The notes: a model not told the origin generated them from the letters alone. A stretch of DNA of 23,239 nt from a virus (IMGVR_UViG_3300027499_000038:1-23239); one strand, 5' to 3'. Numbered from the stretch's first letter, positions 14,419 through 21,118 are shown. Translations and numbers: made by a program.

Positions 14419-15450
14419 ATGAAAACGCTTGTAACCTCGCCATTCACCCATATCTCCTCCAACATTCATTCGCATCGTGCTGCTCAGGCTGCAATCTATG
14501 CAAACCAACTAGAGGAGAATGGGTATACCGTACATCTAGACCGTACTGGTGATATCCACCCTGATATCAATTCATTCGATAGTATCTGTGTCTACCACGG
14601 CAATGACTGGGGTGGATCTCTTAACCTATTCGGTGGAATGAAGAACTACGGTAACATCGATAACCTGATTAGGTACTCTCAGTTCAAGGGTACTGTGTAC
14701 TCGTTATGGATCGATCATCCTAAATACTCTGAGATGCTTGAGCCACGTATGAAGGGTGAGATCCATCCTGACTGGGCAAAGGTCGACTGGGAAAACCTGA
14801 AGCGTATCGAGAATACTGCCAAAACTCTTAGACAGATAACTCCAACAACCAAGGTGGTTGTAGGCGATAGCCATGCTATCTGCATGTACCGTCCTGGTTG
14901 GTTCGTTAACTCTGTACCTTTCAAGACTCTACATGGTGCACTCAAGGAAGGCCTTCAGTCGTTCATCCAACCACATCATGAGATTGCAGAGTTCTACTTC
15001 GGCAACATCGACGTACGCCACCATCTGATGCGTCAACCGAATCCTGAAGAGGCAACACGTGATCTTGCCAAGAGATACTACGAGCAACTATCTCAACTAG
15101 ATCTTGCTAAGGTCTATGCATACGAGCTGCTTCCTATCGAGAACGAGTCTCGTGCACTTCCTAAGACTGGTTACTATAAGGGCACACCGTTCTATGGTGT
15201 ATGGGAACATCGTGAGACTGTTCGCCTGATCTTCAAAGATGAGATGAAGAATCTCTGTGCACAGGGTAGTGTCAACTTCATTGAGTGGACTGACTACCTC
15301 AAGAATGACAAGGGCGAACTTGACTTTGAGCATATGGAAAAGCCAAAGTCTGTGCACCTATCGCGTAATTCATATCCGCATTGGCAAGGTCGTAAGTGGA
15401 GCGGCTTGCCTGAACATAAACCATCAACTCTAGAGGACTTCTTTATATAA
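14419..15450 (+). CDS. SGNH/GDSL-like hydrolase-like protein, tentative
   Basis: Seen: 343 aa from ATG 14419; an alternative GTG at 14410 overlaps the previous stop, and neither has a good SD. The N-terminal part (MKTLVTSPFTHISS...) looks Rossmann-like; the middle has KVVVGDSHAICMY, like SGNH block I (GDS), then EFYFGNIDVRHHL, like the FGEIDxRxH variant of block III. A late KSVHLSRN has the conserved His, but the expected Asp three residues before it is not evident. Known: SGNH proteins include esterases and acyl/acetyl transfer enzymes. Inference: it could act on a modified base or sugar, given its neighbours; an altered catalytic triad is possible. The C-terminus overlaps the DUF3310-like gene (TAATG). 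Confidence 0.45.
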   Translation: MKTLVTSPFTHISSNIHSHRAAQAAIYANQLEENGYTVHLDRTGDIHPDINSFDSICVYHGNDWGGSLNLFGGMKNYGNIDNLIRYSQFKGTVYSLWIDHPKYSEMLEPRMKGEIHPDWAKVDWENLKRIENTAKTLRQITPTTKVVVGDSHAICMYRPGWFVNSVPFKTLHGALKEGLQSFIQPHHEIAEFYFGNIDVRHHLMRQPNPEEATRDLAKRYYEQLSQLDLAKVYAYELLPIENESRALPKTGYYKGTPFYGVWEHRETVRLIFKDEMKNLCAQGSVNFIEWTDYLKNDKGELDFEHMEKPKSVHLSRNSYPHWQGRKWSGLPEHKPSTLEDFFI

Positions 15451-15860
15451 TGAAAAATGATACCATGCAAAACACTGTAGTCGGTCATGGAACTACAATA
15501 ACAACTGTTGATCTGATTCCATCGGGGATCTTGGAAACTACGACTGGTACAAATTTTGTCCCCGGGTTGACTGTAAAGCGTTTAATCGATTATAAATACA
15601 ATGAAGGCGAAACTCTGAAAGAGATTCAGTCTTACATCAATGCTACGTACGATCAGCATTATTCCCGAAATAAATTTCAAGCAACAGAATTCATCATTGA
15701 TGCTGGTCATGGTACTGGTTTCAATATTGGGAATATGATGAAATACACCCAACGATACGGTCGTAAGGGTGATCCTGCCGAGTGGCGGAAGGACCTACTT
15801 AAGGTCATTCACTATGCAATTATGCAACTCCATGTACATGATACTGAATATAAGGATTAA
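15450..15860 (+). CDS. DUF3310-like small protein
   Basis: Seen: 136 aa. The C-terminal 60 residues, FQATEFIIDA...GFNIGNMMKYTQRYGRKG...WRKDLLKVIHYAIMQL, match the DUF3310 pattern: Q..EFI......F..GN..KY..R.G.K....DL.K...Y. The first 70 residues, VVGHGTTITTVDLIPSG and onward, are unassigned. Known: DUF3310 proteins are common in phages with nucleotide-metabolism context; some databases label them nucleotide kinases without strong proof. No P-loop is visible here. A TATAAATA string at 15591-15598 is inside this coding region. Starts by a TAATG overlap with the gene before it. Confidence 0.65.
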   Translation: MKNDTMQNTVVGHGTTITTVDLIPSGILETTTGTNFVPGLTVKRLIDYKYNEGETLKEIQSYINATYDQHYSRNKFQATEFIIDAGHGTGFNIGNMMKYTQRYGRKGDPAEWRKDLLKVIHYAIMQLHVHDTEYKD

Positions 15861-15862
15861 TT

Positions 15863-16846
15863 ATGGGAATTGAAATCAAGGTACCAATCGAGAAGCTTCG
15901 TGAACGCAAGCTCTTCGTCGCTGCTCCAATGTATGGTGGTCAGTGTCAGGGCATGTTTGCCCGTTCGATCGCCGACCTCTCGGCACTCTGCACTCACTAT
16001 GGAATTCAGGTAAGATTCTACTTCCTGTTTAATGAGTCACTCATCACTCGTGCACGTAACTATTGCGCAGACGAGTTCATGCGTTCAGGTGATACACACT
16101 TGATGTTCATCGACTCTGATATCGGCTTCAATGCTAATGATGTCATCGCTTTGATGGCACTACAGAGTGAGAATCCGGATGATGACCAGTACGACATTCT
16201 TGCCGGTCCTTATCCTAAGAAGTGCATCAGCTGGGAAAAGATCAAGCATGCCGTAGACAAGGGCTTTGCTGACGAGGATCCTAACCGTCTTGAGAAGTAT
16301 GTAGGTGACTATGTCTTCAATCCAACAGGCGGTACTGGTGAGATTCCTCTTGGAGAACCAGTTGAAGTGTTGGAAGCTGGTACCGGATTCATGATGATCC
16401 GCCGTAATACTTTTGAGAAGTTCCAGGAAGCATATCCTCAGCAGTTGTATAAGCCTGACCATGTTCGTACCGAACACTTTGATGGTTCACGTTACATCAT
16501 GGCCTTCTTCGATACGCCTATCGATGCAAAGCGTGCGCAGTTGGTACCTGAACTACAGGCATACATCGAGAAGAATCCTGAAGCCACAAGTAATGAACTG
16601 ATTGAGTTTATCAAAGATGCCAAGAGTACTGCTCGAGATCGTCCTGAGTACTCGGAACGTTATTTGTCTGAAGACTATATGTTCTGTCAGTGGGTACGTA
16701 ATGCTGGCATGAAGGTATGGTTGTGCCCATGGATGCAGCTTCAGCATGTAGGCATGTATGTCTTCGGTGGTTCGTTGGTCGATCTGGCTCAGATCGGTGC
16801 GGCTGCTACTGCAGACCAAAGTGTGTTGAAAAAGAATAAGAAGTGA
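15863..16846 (+). CDS. GT-A-type glycosyltransferase
   Basis: Seen: 327 aa. LFVAAPMYGGQCQGMFARS near residue 17, a nucleotide-sugar DxD site FIDSDIGF (DSD at residues 84-86), GTGFMMIRRNTF in the middle, and SEDYMFCQWVRNAGMKVWL near the end with LQHVG. This is the usual order of phage GT-A (GT2-like) transferases. Known: such enzymes occur in T4-like phages and some glycosylate hydroxymethylated DNA or virion parts. Inference: given gp42 and its neighbours, the acceptor may be hydroxymethylcytosine or its derivative. AAGGA precedes ATG 15863. Last gene before the clamp promoter. Confidence 0.75.
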   Translation: MGIEIKVPIEKLRERKLFVAAPMYGGQCQGMFARSIADLSALCTHYGIQVRFYFLFNESLITRARNYCADEFMRSGDTHLMFIDSDIGFNANDVIALMALQSENPDDDQYDILAGPYPKKCISWEKIKHAVDKGFADEDPNRLEKYVGDYVFNPTGGTGEIPLGEPVEVLEAGTGFMMIRRNTFEKFQEAYPQQLYKPDHVRTEHFDGSRYIMAFFDTPIDAKRAQLVPELQAYIEKNPEATSNELIEFIKDAKSTARDRPEYSERYLSEDYMFCQWVRNAGMKVWLCPWMQLQHVGMYVFGGSLVDLAQIGAAATADQSVLKKNKK

Positions 16847-16875
16847 TGTACATTAATGGGTGGTTGTGTTATGTT
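16847..16875 (+). promoter_or_regulatory. TGTACA-type promoter for clamp/clamp-loader genes
   Basis: TGTACA (16847-16852), 17-nt spacer, TATGTT (16870-16875), just after the glycosyltransferase stop (16844-16846). The predicted start is near 16882. Confidence 0.65.
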
Positions 16876-16889
16876 GGTACAACCACCCA
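16857..16889 (+). promoter_or_regulatory. 11-bp inverted repeat bracketing the clamp promoter -10
   Basis: TGGGTGGTTGT (16857-16867) and ACAACCACCCA (16879-16889) are perfect complements around an 11-nt loop that holds most of the -10 box. It has no T-run, so it is not a terminator. It could be an operator or a leader hairpin in read-through RNA. The 3' arm ends seven bases before the GGAG site. Confidence 0.8.
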
Positions 16890-16895
16890 CATTAT

Positions 16896-16910
16896 TGGAG
16901 ATATATTATG
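16896..16910 (+). promoter_or_regulatory. Candidate RegA site at gp45 start
   Basis: TGGAGATATATTATG, identical over 15 bases to the gp44 start at 17635-17649. T4 RegA represses gene 44 and 45 mRNAs by binding around the start codon, and a RegA homologue is encoded here. Confidence 0.5.
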
Positions 16911-17567
16911 AAGCTTAACCCCGTTACCACACAGATCCTCAAGAACTTCTCGTCGATCAATCAGAATATCATGATTAAGCAAGGCAACCAAGTACGCACT
17001 ATCTCGCCTACTAAGTCTGTCCTTGCTCGTGCATTCCTTAGTCAAGAATTCGACTCGACGTTTGCAATCTACGACCTCAGCCGTTTCCTTGGCACAGTCT
17101 CACTCTTCAATGAGCCTGAACTGACTCTCAAGGAATCGTATGTCGAGATCTCCGAGGGTAACAACAAGTTCAAGTATGCATTCAGTGATCCGTCGCTGAT
17201 TATGGTTGCTCCTGACAAGGAGATCGAACTGCCTAATCCTGAAGTTCGTTTCACTCTGACCGAAGATGCACTCAACCGTGTCATGAAGGCATTGAGTGTT
17301 TCACAACTTCCTGACATCGCAGTAACCGGCATCGAAGGTCGTATCCTCCTGCAGGCTGTGGATACTAAGGGTGCAACCAACGACTCGTTCAGCGTTGAGG
17401 TCGGTGAGACCGATGCAAACTTCCGTATGGTATTCCGTTCGGACAATATCAAGTTGATTCCAGGCAAGTATGACGTATCCATCTCGTCTAAGGGTCTCAG
17501 CCACTTCAAGGGCGAGACTGTTGAATACTGGATTGCTGTGGAGTCTAACTCTAAGTACGACGGTTAA
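16908..17567 (+). CDS. gp45: DNA polymerase sliding clamp gp45
   Basis: Seen: 219 aa from ATG 16908 with GGAG at 16897-16900. The open frame continues upstream to 16860, but that would cross the hairpin and promoter, and the protein from 16908 aligns directly with T4 gp45: MKLNPVTTQILKNFSSIN, FAIYDLSRFLGTVSLF, and a C-terminal SSKGLSHFKGETVEYWIAVE. Known: gp45 trimers encircle DNA, tether gp43 and activate late transcription with gp55 and gp33. T4 gp45 is 228 aa. Context: first gene of the 45-44-62-regA operon with its own promoter and leader structure. Confidence 0.95.
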   Translation: MKLNPVTTQILKNFSSINQNIMIKQGNQVRTISPTKSVLARAFLSQEFDSTFAIYDLSRFLGTVSLFNEPELTLKESYVEISEGNNKFKYAFSDPSLIMVAPDKEIELPNPEVRFTLTEDALNRVMKALSVSQLPDIAVTGIEGRILLQAVDTKGATNDSFSVEVGETDANFRMVFRSDNIKLIPGKYDVSISSKGLSHFKGETVEYWIAVESNSKYDG

Positions 17568-17592
17568 TGTGGCTGCTGGTCACTAAGCCAGA

Positions 17593-17622
17593 GTCCGTGG
17601 ATGCACTAACTTCGCGACGGAC
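17593..17622 (+). promoter_or_regulatory. Hairpin between gp45 and gp44
   Basis: GTCCGT (17593-17598) and ACGGAC (17617-17622) are perfect complements with an 18-nt loop. The 79-base gap has no TGTACA promoter and no T-run, so the hairpin is more likely an mRNA processing or translational element than a terminator. Confidence 0.5.
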
Positions 17623-17634
17623 ATCACTTTATGA

Positions 17635-17649
17635 TGGAGATATATTATG
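17635..17649 (+). promoter_or_regulatory. Candidate RegA site at gp44 start
   Basis: TGGAGATATATTATG includes the SD and ATG 17647, and is identical to the gp45 start region. The A/U-rich tract between SD and AUUAUG resembles the T4 gene 44 RegA target. Confidence 0.5.
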
Positions 17650-18582
17650 CTTGAAGAATTCTTGTGGGTTGAGAAGTATCGCCCTAAGACCATTGCCGAT
17701 ACTATCCTGCCTACTCATTTGAAGACTGTGTTCCAACAGTTCATCGATCAGAAGAATATCCCTAACCTCATCCTGTCTGGTTCTGCTGGCGTCGGTAAGA
17801 CGACGGTTGCCAAGGCCATGTGTGAGGAACTAGGATGTGACTATATCGTTATCAACGGTTCTATGAACGGTGGTATCGATACCCTGCGTAACGACATTGC
17901 TCGTTTCGCCTCCTCCATCTCACTATCTGGTGGCCGTAAGTATGTTATCCTTGATGAGGCTGACTATCTTAACGCACAGTCTACCCAACCGGCTCTCCGT
18001 AACTTCATGGAAGAGTTCTCGGCCAACTGTGGTTTCATCCTGACCTGCAACTTCAAGGATCGTATCATCGAGCCGTTGCAGTCACGGTGTTCGGTCATCA
18101 ACTTCAAGATCTCTAAGGCAGAGATGGCAACCCTCGCAGCTCAGTTCATGAAGCGTGTGGTTGTTATTCTCGAGAAAGAGAACGTTCCATTCGACAAGGC
18201 AGTGGTTGCTCAGGTTCTGACCAAGCACTTCCCCGACTGGCGTCGTGTTCTCAATGAACTCCAGCAGTACTCTGCTACTGGAAACATTGACTCGGGTATT
18301 CTATCCAACTTCTCTGACAATGCACTTGCTAAACTCATCAGCTATCTGAAGGACCGAAACTTCAGTGCGATGCGTAAGTGGGTTGCAGAGTCCGACATGG
18401 ATACCACCGAGTTCTTCCGTGCCTTCTTTGACAAGGCGGAGGACTACATCAAGGCCGACTCCATTCCTGTGCTAGTCCTCCACCTTGCAAAGTATCAGTA
18501 TCAGAATGCATTCGCAGCTGATCCTGAGATCAACCTGACTGCCTGTCTCACCGAAGTCATGGCGGACTGTGAGTTCCTATGA
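17647..18582 (+). CDS. gp44: Clamp loader large subunit gp44
   Basis: Seen: 311 aa (T4 gp44 is 319). KYRP at residues 10-13, Walker A GSAGVGKT at 45-52, Walker B ILDEAD at 101-106, sensor 1 region ILTCN at 131-135, and SRC at 146-148 carrying the arginine finger. The C-terminal collar domain follows from about residue 225. Known: four gp44 and one gp62 form the AAA+ loader that opens gp45 rings onto primer junctions. Its end overlaps a small Cys-rich ORF by 4 bases (ATGA). Confidence 0.96.
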   Translation: MLEEFLWVEKYRPKTIADTILPTHLKTVFQQFIDQKNIPNLILSGSAGVGKTTVAKAMCEELGCDYIVINGSMNGGIDTLRNDIARFASSISLSGGRKYVILDEADYLNAQSTQPALRNFMEEFSANCGFILTCNFKDRIIEPLQSRCSVINFKISKAEMATLAAQFMKRVVVILEKENVPFDKAVVAQVLTKHFPDWRRVLNELQQYSATGNIDSGILSNFSDNALAKLISYLKDRNFSAMRKWVAESDMDTTEFFRAFFDKAEDYIKADSIPVLVLHLAKYQYQNAFAADPEINLTACLTEVMADCEFL

Positions 18583-18776
18583 CCTGGTTCGGACGGAACA
18601 AAACATGTGCCGTGTGTGAAGATAAGTATCTCAAGAGTGTACCATTCCATGAAATGCGGTTAAATACCGATGATGGACCGGTCTCTCTTGAGATCTGTGA
18701 GAAATGTGCAGACTTCTTTGACAAGTCTGCCGAAGTGATTATGAAGGGCAGACAATCCGATGAGTCAACCGTTTGA
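18579..18776 (+). CDS. Small zinc-ribbon-like protein between gp44 and gp62
   Basis: Seen: 65 aa, with CAVC (Cys10, Cys13) and CEKC (Cys40, Cys43) 26 residues apart, typical of a small zinc-binding ribbon. It begins at the ATGA overlap with gp44 and overlaps the gp62 start by 17 bases, so it is co-translated with the clamp loader. No clear homologue recognised; T4 has no gene here. Inference: it might contact the loader or nucleic acid, but this is only from position. Confidence 0.8.
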   Translation: MTWFGRNKTCAVCEDKYLKSVPFHEMRLNTDDGPVSLEICEKCADFFDKSAEVIMKGRQSDESTV

Positions 18777-19167
18777 TTTTGTAAACAGCATCAACTCGAC
18801 CAAGAAGAACCTGATGAAAGGCACTGAGAACGATCAGCTTGCCGAGAAGTCATACGCACCATTCATTACCAACAAGGCACTATCCTACTTCGCCGATACC
18901 GTACAGCTGGCCAACATGATGAACTGCAATCATGGTCTGGACAACAAGTTGCAATATTCGTTTCTAATAAATATTGTACGACCCAGCAAACGGTATTCAA
19001 AATGGGTGAAGAAAGATAAGGATAGTGATTTAGAACTGGTAATGTCTTACTACGGCTACAACCGTCAAAAGGCCAAAGCCGCACTTAAGTTACTTTCCCC
19101 GGATCAAATGAAAACAATAAAAAATAAACTTGATAAGGGTGGAGTTAGAAATGAACGTAGTCGATAG
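18760..19167 (+). CDS. gp62: Clamp loader small subunit gp62
   Basis: Seen: 135 aa, helical; VRPSKRYSKWVKKDKDSDLE corresponds to the T4 gp62 segment VPRGKRYGKWAKLVEDSTE, and the last part is helical and lysine rich. Shorter than T4 gp62 (187 aa). Known: gp62 is the single non-ATPase subunit of the gp44/62 loader. ATG 18760 lies within the preceding small ORF. The end overlaps regA by 17 bases. Call supported by motif, length class and position. Confidence 0.85.
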   Translation: MSQPFDFVNSINSTKKNLMKGTENDQLAEKSYAPFITNKALSYFADTVQLANMMNCNHGLDNKLQYSFLINIVRPSKRYSKWVKKDKDSDLELVMSYYGYNRQKAKAALKLLSPDQMKTIKNKLDKGGVRNERSR

Positions 19168-19546
19168 TTTAATCGAGGTAAAGCTGGGTGAGGAAGACGA
19201 TTTCCTAAAGGTCCGTGAGACGCTGACACGCATCGGTGTCGCATCACGTAAGGACAAGACGCTATACCAATCATGCCATATCCTGCACAAGCAGGGCAAA
19301 TACTATATCGTCCACTTCAAAGAGCTGTTTGCTCTGGACGGTAAACCATCAAACTTCTCGGATGAGGATAAGGGTCGTAGAAATGCTATCACGAATCTTC
19401 TGGTCGATTGGGGTCTGATTAAGCTGGCCGAGGAAGGTTCAACCGATGATCCTCTGACACCTATGAATCAGATCAAGATCCTTCCGTTCAAGGAGAAGGA
19501 TGAGTGGAACCTTGTGACCAAGTACAATATCGGTCGTAAAAAGTAA
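19151..19546 (+). CDS. regA: Translational repressor RegA
   Basis: Seen: 131 aa from ATG 19151 with GGAG at 19141-19144; an upstream in-frame TTG at 19130 is less likely. DDFLKVRETLTRIGVASRKD matches T4 RegA EDFLKVKETLTRMGIANNKD, then LYQSCHILHKQGKYYIVHFK, GRRNAITNLLVDWGLI, and KEKDEWNLVTKYNIG near the end. Known: RegA binds the ribosome-binding region of many early mRNAs, including 44 and 45, and represses translation. Inference: the shared TGGAGATATATTATG starts of 45 and 44 are likely targets. Terminator follows. Confidence 0.96.
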   Translation: MNVVDSLIEVKLGEEDDFLKVRETLTRIGVASRKDKTLYQSCHILHKQGKYYIVHFKELFALDGKPSNFSDEDKGRRNAITNLLVDWGLIKLAEEGSTDDPLTPMNQIKILPFKEKDEWNLVTKYNIGRKK

Positions 19547-19561
19547 CACTAAAAACATTTC

Positions 19562-19600
19562 AAAAAAATGCGCTCGGATTGATTCTGGGCGCATTTTTTT
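19562..19600 (+). terminator. Terminator after regA
   Basis: ATGCGCTC (19568-19575) pairs with GGGCGCAT (19587-19594, one G-T) around an 11-nt loop, with seven A before and seven T after. The symmetric A/T flanks would let it work in both directions. It closes the 45-44-62-regA unit. Confidence 0.92.
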
Positions 19601-19601
19601 A

Positions 19602-19630
19602 TGTACATTATTTCGAAAAGAGATTATACT
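19602..19630 (+). promoter_or_regulatory. TGTACA-type promoter after regA terminator
   Basis: TGTACA (19602-19607), 17-nt spacer, TATACT (19625-19630), starting two bases after the terminator T-run, just as at 2499. The predicted start near 19637 gives a 20-base leader to ATG 19658. Confidence 0.75.
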
Positions 19631-19657
19631 GGGTATATGATGATGAAAGGAACAAAT

Positions 19658-19879
19658 ATGATCACTAACCTCTGCGGTGGTTCGTTCGAACTGAAGTCTG
19701 GTCGCAAGTGGACCCATGGTATCAGCCCCTTCCGTGAACGTGAAGCTCTCAAGCTTCGTTGGGAAAAGGTCGGTCCAATCGGTGGTCGGCACTTCTTCGA
19801 GATCGACGGTGTGCAGTACTCTGCCAAGACGATCTCACCTCGCATCGAAGGTATTCAAATGCATACGGAAGGATTTTAA
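19658..19879 (+). CDS. Small hypothetical protein (73 aa)
   Basis: Seen: ATG 19658 with AAAGGAA seven bases upstream; the frame is open back to 19601, but that start would lie inside the promoter. The protein MITNLCGGSFELKSGRKWTH has a basic middle (REREALKLRWEKVG) and IDGVQYSAKTISPR near the end. Two related features suggest a compact beta protein. No family recognised. One base separates it from the next ORF, so they form a pair. Confidence 0.75.
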   Translation: MITNLCGGSFELKSGRKWTHGISPFREREALKLRWEKVGPIGGRHFFEIDGVQYSAKTISPRIEGIQMHTEGF

Positions 19880-19880
19880 T

Positions 19881-20069
19881 ATGACTCCACGTCTCGGTTC
19901 AGCTCAAATTATCATGTCTATTAACGACAAGGAAGGTCTTGTGGTTCGCCACGGCGATCAGCCCGATCTCATTCTGGCACACCTGCCAGCAGATCAGTGT
20001 GACGGTACAACCTGGAATAAGATCTGGGAAACGCTTGACGGTCTTGGTGTTATTCGCAGCGAATTTTAA
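19881..20069 (+). CDS. Small hypothetical protein (62 aa)
   Basis: Seen: ATG 19881 with GGAAGGA at 19867-19873, the best SD for this frame; the longer frame opening at 19716 lies within the preceding gene. The protein MTPRLGSAQIIMSINDKEGL contains HGDQPDLILAHLPADQ and ends WETLDGLGVIRSEF. No cysteines, no membrane segment, no family recognised. Followed by a TGTACA promoter. Confidence 0.7.
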   Translation: MTPRLGSAQIIMSINDKEGLVVRHGDQPDLILAHLPADQCDGTTWNKIWETLDGLGVIRSEF

Positions 20070-20078
20070 AAATAGTTG

Positions 20079-20106
20079 TGTACATTAATTCAGATCAGTG
20101 TATAAT
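20079..20106 (+). promoter_or_regulatory. TGTACA-type promoter, best -10 match
   Basis: TGTACA (20079-20084), 16-nt spacer, TATAAT (20101-20106), preceded by AAATAGTTG shared with two other copies. This is the only copy with a 16-nt spacer. Confidence 0.75.
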
Positions 20107-20138
20107 GGTAATATCAATTGTGAATGAGGATTTTTATT

Positions 20139-20537
20139 ATGCTTACTCTTGCTGATATCAATGCCGCCACCAATTCCAAGGATGGCGACATCTACTCTGA
20201 TCTGTACAAAGATGTGTACGGTAGTCGTCCTCGTTACGCCACCTTCGAATCGATCGAAGACTTTGATGTCGACTACGAGCGCCTTGTCAAGCGTCTGAGC
20301 GAACAGCTCGTCAAGGAGAAGATCCAACAAGATCGTAACTTTGCCGACTTTGTGGCCCGCGTTGATGGTGTCATGCAGATGGTTCAGGGTGCTACCCGCG
20401 AACGTGCTGTTGAGATCATCGCCGATGCAGAAGGCATCGATGCTGAGGAGTTCAGCTTCTACGGTCTCGAGTCTCTCGAGTACAAGTTCAACCTCAAGTA
20501 TGGTTCAATCGCCAAATGGCTTTCGGAAGAAGTGTAA
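20139..20537 (+). CDS. Hypothetical phage protein (132 aa)
   Basis: Seen: ATG 20139 with GAGGA at 20126-20130. Acidic and helical. DIYSDLYKDVYGSRPRYATF near residue 17 contains the YGxRPR phrase found in many uncharacterised phage proteins, then a long helical segment DYERLVKRLSEQLVKEKIQQD and RERAVEIIADAEG. No catalytic motif visible. It is the first gene after a strong TGTACA promoter, so it is probably well expressed. Ends in a TAATG overlap with the next small ORF. Confidence 0.8.
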   Translation: MLTLADINAATNSKDGDIYSDLYKDVYGSRPRYATFESIEDFDVDYERLVKRLSEQLVKEKIQQDRNFADFVARVDGVMQMVQGATRERAVEIIADAEGIDAEEFSFYGLESLEYKFNLKYGSIAKWLSEEV

Positions 20538-20686
20538 TGAAAGTTTATTTGATTTACATGCAGTATGCCTTCGAAGGCCCAGAGTATGTTGTCGGCGTGT
20601 ATTCTACACTTGAAAAAGCGCAGACTGCACAAGAAACCGTTTCAAAGCGGCATCGTTCATGGATTGAAGAAGAGGAAGTAAAATAG
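20537..20686 (+). CDS. Small hypothetical protein (49 aa)
   Basis: Seen: MKVYLIYMQYAFEGPEYVVG followed by a VYSTLEKAQTAQE helix and an acidic end EEEEVK. The start overlaps the previous stop (TAATG at 20535-20539). The pattern strand, YVVGVYST, EKA helix is common in short phage proteins that show a ferredoxin-like or DUF7336-like outline. Its TAG is part of the AAATAGTTG sequence that leads into the next promoter. No function assigned. Confidence 0.7.
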   Translation: MKVYLIYMQYAFEGPEYVVGVYSTLEKAQTAQETVSKRHRSWIEEEEVK

Positions 20687-20689
20687 TTG

Positions 20690-20718
20690 TGTACATTTAG
20701 TCGAAAATAGACTATATT
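20690..20718 (+). promoter_or_regulatory. TGTACA-type promoter with nested short dyads
   Basis: TGTACA (20690-20695), 17-nt spacer, TATATT (20713-20718). TAGTC (20699-20703) pairs with GACTA (20710-20714), and ACTATAT (20711-20717) pairs with ATATAGT (20723-20729) across the -10. Confidence 0.7.
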
Positions 20719-20747
20719 GTATATATAGTAAGCTATGGAGAATGATT

Positions 20748-20912
20748 ATGCAAGTAGAGATGTTTTCGTTACCTACACTTAATGATGGTGTCATGGCCGT
20801 AGAACAGAAGTTCTGCGAAGTGCTCAGTGCATATCGTAACGGTGAGAAGCTAGATCCTGAGGTTCTTGACTGGATGGATACGGCCAACACCTGGTTGATG
20901 GAGTCTAAGTGA
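20748..20912 (+). CDS. Small hypothetical protein (54 aa)
   Basis: Seen: ATG 20748 with GGAG at 20737-20740, spacing seven. MQVEMFSLPTLNDGVMAVEQ, one Cys, then RNGEKLDPEVLDWMDTANTW: an acidic helical protein. No family recognised. The upstream promoter and a short leader support the gene. Its TGATG overlap with the next ORF suggests coupled translation. Confidence 0.7.
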   Translation: MQVEMFSLPTLNDGVMAVEQKFCEVLSAYRNGEKLDPEVLDWMDTANTWLMESK

Positions 20913-21118
20913 TGAGTGATTTTATTCCTGGTTTTGGCACAGAGGCTCGTCAAGAGGATCTTGGTCCTAAGCAAGCCAAGGGTGGAGTCTTCTCTTCGGC
21001 TGATGTTCCATTGATCAAGCGGGCATTGCTGTTCTTTGCAAAGAATTGCTTTGTTATTGAGGATCATGAGACGAAGCAACTATCCAACCTGCTTCATCGT
21101 TTGGAACGTATCAACTAA
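20912..21118 (+). CDS. Small hypothetical protein (68 aa)
   Basis: Seen: ATG 20912 overlapping the TGA of the preceding gene (TGATG); an in-frame GTG just before it is unnecessary. MSDFIPGFGTEARQEDLGPK, then VPLIKRALLFFAKNCFVIED and a helical end LSNLLHRLERIN. One short hydrophobic patch is too brief for a clear membrane helix. No family recognised. It ends six bases before the tRNA cluster. Confidence 0.7.
   Translation: MSDFIPGFGTEARQEDLGPKQAKGGVFSSADVPLIKRALLFFAKNCFVIEDHETKQLSNLLHRLERIN

Noticed and set aside
15591-15598. TATAAATA inside the DUF3310-like gene as a late promoter
   Set aside because: It lies within coding sequence about 265 bases from the next start and is explained by codons for Tyr-Lys-Tyr; no supporting context.
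16857-16889. Inverted repeat before gp45 as a terminator
   Set aside because: No T-run follows the 3' arm and it surrounds a promoter -10 box, so a regulatory reading is preferred.
18966-18974. TAATAAATA-like string inside gp62 as a late promoter
   Set aside because: Deep inside coding sequence with no gene start at a suitable distance.
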